Below are positions 5,737 through 8,287 of a stretch of 8,287 bases of DNA, piece after piece. Source of the stretch: Candidatus Hydrogenedentota bacterium (GTDB lineage: Bacteria; Hydrogenedentota; Hydrogenedentia; Hydrogenedentiales; CAITNO01). The position numbers and the translations under genes were made by a program. Every line of letters begins with the position of its first letter. Within the stretch, counting starts at the first letter, position 1. Under the pieces are notes generated by a model. The model worked only from the letters and a program-made list of their open reading frames with translations, was not told the origin of the DNA and did not search any database. The stretch spans positions 1 through 8,287 of the forward strand of contig CAIXUF010001270.1 of NCBI GenBank assembly GCA_903922535.1. Reading direction: 5' to 3'.

Positions 5737-6146
5737 TTCGCCGCTCCTCTCCTGTCGCCGACCAGCGTCAGGGCCGAGGCATGCATCACCCGGCCCCGAT
5801 CTCCAACCCAGGTCACCCGCACTTCGACCTCCCGCAGACCGAGCTTTGGCTCGCCGTAGACCCGCACGCTCTTTTCCGTCCGCGCCTTGACCAGCATTTC
5901 AAGCGCCGGTGAGGCGGGCATTACGGCGTTCTCTGTTTCCTTGAGTTCGTCAAAGGGCGCCGCGCGCAGCCGTTCCAACTGGTTTTGCGCCACCGTCTGC
6001 GCCGTGTGCATTTCCTGCATGGCGCGCACCTTTTCCAGCCCGTAGTGGAACGAGGTGACAACGGTGAACATCCCCATGCCGAGCAAGCCCATCGCCGTCA
6101 CCAGTTCCATGAGCGTGTAGCCCGTTCGTCGCACCCTTTGGTTCAT
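5733..6146 (-). CDS. GspI/PilV-like minor pseudopilin
   Basis: A 137-residue prepilin. The signal is MNQRVRRTG^YTLMELVTAMGLLGMGMF: basic leader, cleavage after G9, aromatic +1 and Glu at +5 (E14), then an assembly helix with several Met and Gly. The stretch MHTAQTVAQNQLERLRA (residues about 46-62) fits the 'A-x-x-x-A-x-N-Q-x-E' pattern of GspI and PilV. The end has beta strands with REVEVRVTWVGDRG, similar to the 'V-x-V-x-W' end of GspI. Length is close to GspI (about 120-130 aa). Start ATG 6146 is 3 bp after the ATPase gene's stop, with GGGAGGAG only 6 nt upstream, inside the ATPase gene. It is the first of four tightly overlapping pilin-type genes. Confidence 0.8.
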   Translation of the reverse strand: MNQRVRRTGYTLMELVTAMGLLGMGMFTVVTSFHYGLEKVRAMQEMHTAQTVAQNQLERLRAAPFDELKETENAVMPASPALEMLVKARTEKSVRVYGEPKLGLREVEVRVTWVGDRGRVMHASALTLVGDRRGAAK

Positions 6147-6149
6147 ACG

Positions 6150-7442
6150 TCACTCCTCCCTGTGCATGCCCGCGCCGGGCGCGGGGAACAAACGATCCAT
6201 TTCCTCGGGGGTGGTCAGCCGGGCGCGCACACAGCGCGCCGCCTGCTCAAACAGGGGCACCATCCCCGCCGCAAGCGCCGCCTCGTGCACCGTCTGCGTG
6301 CGCGGCCGGGTCAGCAGCAGTCCTTCCAGCGAATCATCCACCATCAGCACCTCGCCCAGGGCCGCGCGGCCGCGATAGCCGATGCCCAGGCATGCCGGGC
6401 ATCCCGCGGCGCGCACCGTGCCCGCGCCGTCGGCAATGCTGTAACGCAAACGCGCCCGCGGGGCGGGCAGCACAGCTTCAGTGCAGTCAGGGCACACGCG
6501 GCGGTAGAGCCGCTGGGCCATGACGCCCACGACCGACGAGGCCGCAAGATAGGGCTCAACCCCCATGTCGAGCAGCCGCGTGAACACGCCCGCCGCCGTG
6601 CCGGCGTGGATGGTGCTGATGACCAAATGTCCCGTAAGCCCGGCTTGCACGGCGGTGCGCGCCGTTTCGGGGTCGCGGATTTCACCCAACACCAGCACCT
6701 CCGGGTCCTGGCGCAACGCGGCGCGCAGCGCGGCCTCGTAGGTGAATCCGGTGTGGGGGTTCACTTCCGACTGGGACACCCGGCCCAGGCGGTACTCGAC
6801 GGGGTCCTCAATGGCCACCACATGGGTCGAGGGACCGCGCCGGCCCAGAATCTCCCGAATCATCGCGTAGATGGTCGTCGTCTTGCCGCTTGAGGCCGGG
6901 CCGGTCAGCAAAAACGCGCCCTGCGGCCGCGCCACCACCTCACGAAGCGCGCCCGTGGTCTCCGCGTCAAAACCCAGCACATCAAGGTCAAACAGGTTGG
7001 GATCAGGGTTCAGAACGCGAAGCACCAGTTTCTCGCCGTTCACCGTGGGAAAAGTGGACACCCGGACCGCCTTGCCGCATCCGGACGCCTCGGGGTCGAT
7101 ACGCCCGTCCTGGGGCAAATCTTTCTGGTAGGTGAGCATCCGGGCCAGCACCTTGACCCGACCGGCAATACGCGCGTGGTGCTGCACGGGAAGGCTGGCC
7201 ACCTCGTGGAGCAGTCCGTCGATGCGGAAGCGCAGCAGCACACCCTCGTCCCAGGGCTCCAGATGGACGTCACTCGCACGATGCAGGGCCGCCTGGACCA
7301 GCAGCGCGTCCACCGCCTCTATCGCGCCCGATTCACCGGCACCGGCGAGCCCGGCCAGCATCGCACCGATCCGGTCGAAAGGCAGCGCTTCGGAAATCGC
7401 GGCCTGTGTGTCCGGTTCCGGTTTCTTTGCAAACAAACCCAT
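6150..7442 (-). CDS. type II secretion / type IV pilus assembly ATPase (GspE/PilB-like)
   Basis: A 430-residue cytoplasmic motor ATPase that powers fibre assembly through the platform protein. N2 domain: ASDVHLEP at 56-63 and LPQDGRI at 109-115. ATPase core: Walker A GPASSGKT (181-188, usually GPTGSGKT), Asp box IEDPVEY (211-217), Walker B region VLVLGEIRD (249-257, E254), and His box TGHLVISTIH (270-279). The zinc site has both pairs: CPDC (317, 320) and CPAC (348, 351), followed by GYRGR. All catalytic motifs are intact. The usual N-terminal N1 (MshEN/T2SSE_N) domain is missing: only about 45 residues precede N2, so the protein is shorter than GspE or PilB (about 500-570 aa). It is assembly-type rather than PilT-like because it has the zinc motif. 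The start ATG 7442 is 10 bp after the GspF-like stop, with AGGA at a suitable distance. Confidence 0.92.
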   Translation of the reverse strand: MGLFAKKPEPDTQAAISEALPFDRIGAMLAGLAGAGESGAIEAVDALLVQAALHRASDVHLEPWDEGVLLRFRIDGLLHEVASLPVQHHARIAGRVKVLARMLTYQKDLPQDGRIDPEASGCGKAVRVSTFPTVNGEKLVLRVLNPDPNLFDLDVLGFDAETTGALREVVARPQGAFLLTGPASSGKTTTIYAMIREILGRRGPSTHVVAIEDPVEYRLGRVSQSEVNPHTGFTYEAALRAALRQDPEVLVLGEIRDPETARTAVQAGLTGHLVISTIHAGTAAGVFTRLLDMGVEPYLAASSVVGVMAQRLYRRVCPDCTEAVLPAPRARLRYSIADGAGTVRAAGCPACLGIGYRGRAALGEVLMVDDSLEGLLLTRPRTQTVHEAALAAGMVPLFEQAARCVRARLTTPEEMDRLFPAPGAGMHREE

Positions 7443-7452
7443 TCACTCTTTC

Positions 7453-8287
7453 CTACATCCAGTAGAGAACACTGTCCATGCTGATGCACAGCAGTCCGAA
7501 AAGGCGCGCGTTGACCGCCAGGACCAACACGCCGCAGCACATAATCGCCAATGGGAACAGCAGGTTCGACAACAGGCGCATGGAACGCTCCGCGCGCAGC
7601 CGGTAGGCGTAGGACGCCCGACCCAGCGACTCGGCAAGGGAACCGGCCCCTTCCCCAAAGGCCGCCGCGCTCCGCAGTGACCGGGGCACGCGCCAGCCCT
7701 CCTGCACCAGCGCCTCGGACAGGGAAAGGCCCGAACGAACGCGCTGGCTGAGCCGTCGCAGGGCGGATCGGACCCCGCCCTGAACATCAGCCCCGGCCGC
7801 CGTGTCAAGCGCCCTGTCGAGCGGCACACCCCGCGCCAGCAGCAGCGACAGCACCCGCAGCGCATGGCCCCACTGGCCGTACAGGACGATGCGGCGCACG
7901 CCCGGCAGATAACCAAGAAGATACAGGCAGGGCTTTAGCAACAGCAGCGCCGCAATCACGAACAGCGCCGCCAGTATCGCGCCGCCGAACAGCACGGGGA
8001 CGGCCGTGATGAGACCGGAGCCGGAACCAGACTGGTCGGGGTTCTGATTGCCGTTCAGCAATTTGCCAACCATCCGCCCCGTGCCGTTTGTGAACTCACC
8101 GACCGGTGCGGACAGAAATGCGGTGTACTTCATCACGGCCGTGCCCATGCCGGCCATCCCGTGAAGCTGGCCGCCCAGTTCCCTGGTCATATCGTTCATC
8201 GCCGGAAAGACGCTTGAGGACAGGAGGCTGCTGACGAAAACGATGTAGGACAACACAATGACGATGTAGGCAACCCGGTTTCGCACG
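7453..8287 (-). CDS. GspF/PilC-like inner-membrane platform protein, partial
   Basis: The frame is open to the window edge, so the N-terminal cytoplasmic domain (about 120-170 residues in the family) lies outside; a GTG at 8286 is an edge effect, not a real start. Visible parts, numbered from there: a membrane helix at about 5-27 followed by VFPAMNDMTRELG, matching the family's 'VPKFxxMFxELG'; a Gly/Asn/Ser-rich linker (about 60-91); a second helix at about 92-118; the second GspF domain with WGHALRVLSLLLARGVPLDRALDTAAG (139-165), SGLSLSEAL (185-193) and GEGAGSLAESL (201-211); and a last helix pair at about 240-270. The protein anchors the pilus machine and contacts the ATPase encoded next. 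The loop between the first two helices is longer and more low-complexity than usual. The order platform-then-ATPase is the reverse of classical gspE-gspF. Confidence 0.85.
   Translation of the reverse strand, partial: VRNRVAYIVIVLSYIVFVSSLLSSSVFPAMNDMTRELGGQLHGMAGMGTAVMKYTAFLSAPVGEFTNGTGRMVGKLLNGNQNPDQSGSGSGLITAVPVLFGGAILAALFVIAALLLLKPCLYLLGYLPGVRRIVLYGQWGHALRVLSLLLARGVPLDRALDTAAGADVQGGVRSALRRLSQRVRSGLSLSEALVQEGWRVPRSLRSAAAFGEGAGSLAESLGRASYAYRLRAERSMRLLSNLLFPLAIMCCGVLVLAVNARLFGLLCISMDSVLYWM

Noticed and set aside
5985..6893. 302-residue plus-strand open frame over the pseudopilin and ATPase genes
   Set aside because: It is antisense to the intact ATPase gene with all catalytic motifs and has His/Arg-rich composition without any domain.
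8284..8286. GTG as the start of the GspF-like protein
   Set aside because: It is at the window edge, and half of the usual protein (first GspF domain) would be missing; the gene almost certainly continues beyond 8287.

Overview
This is a GC-rich (clearly over 55% GC by eye) bacterial window with no RNA genes, no CRISPR array and no intact insertion sequence. The style of the pseudopilin with a His-X10-Asp-Gly motif, the aromatic-rich TPR-like lipid- or membrane-anchored protein behind an ABC-2 permease, and the short palindromic and GAATTGG-type intergenic repeats all recall the PVC superphylum and neighbouring candidate phyla (Planctomycetota, Lentisphaerota, Verrucomicrobiota, Hydrogenedentota-like). 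This placement is an inference from family style only.

Layout. (1) Positions 1-1650, plus strand: the C-terminal end of an ABC-2 type permease, followed after 5 bp by a membrane-anchored TPR-like protein whose ribosome binding site lies inside the permease gene. (2) Positions 1651-1866: a non-coding gap with a GAATTGG-type low-complexity repeat and three inverted repeats, the last one holding the next gene's ATG in its loop. (3) Positions 1867-3870, plus strand: a 667-residue APC-superfamily permease whose TM1, TM3 and TM6 motifs and C-terminal cytosolic domain match the potassium importer KimA (YdaO) closely. (4) Positions 3871-4055: the convergent gap, with a roughly 100-bp element bounded by 9-bp inverted repeats and containing a textbook rho-independent terminator, next to a piece resembling the 'RHSREGG' dispersed repeat. 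(5) Positions 4056-8287, minus strand: a compact type II secretion / type IV pilus-like operon read right to left: a GspF/PilC-like platform protein (cut by the window edge), a GspE/PilB-like ATPase lacking the usual N-terminal domain, then four small pseudopilin-type proteins resembling GspI, GspJ, PilX/GspK, and a His-X10-Asp-Gly pseudopilin.

How it works together. The minus-strand genes form one transcription unit: the last four junctions are ATGA or short overlaps, and strong Shine-Dalgarno sequences lie in the 3' end of each preceding gene. The ATPase and platform protein would drive assembly of a short pilus-like fibre, and the I/J/K-like proteins would be candidates for its tip or initiation complex. 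Secretin, prepilin peptidase and GspC/L/M-type parts are not in the window. The plus-strand ABC/TPR pair and the potassium importer are unrelated housekeeping or accessory membrane functions that converge on this operon.
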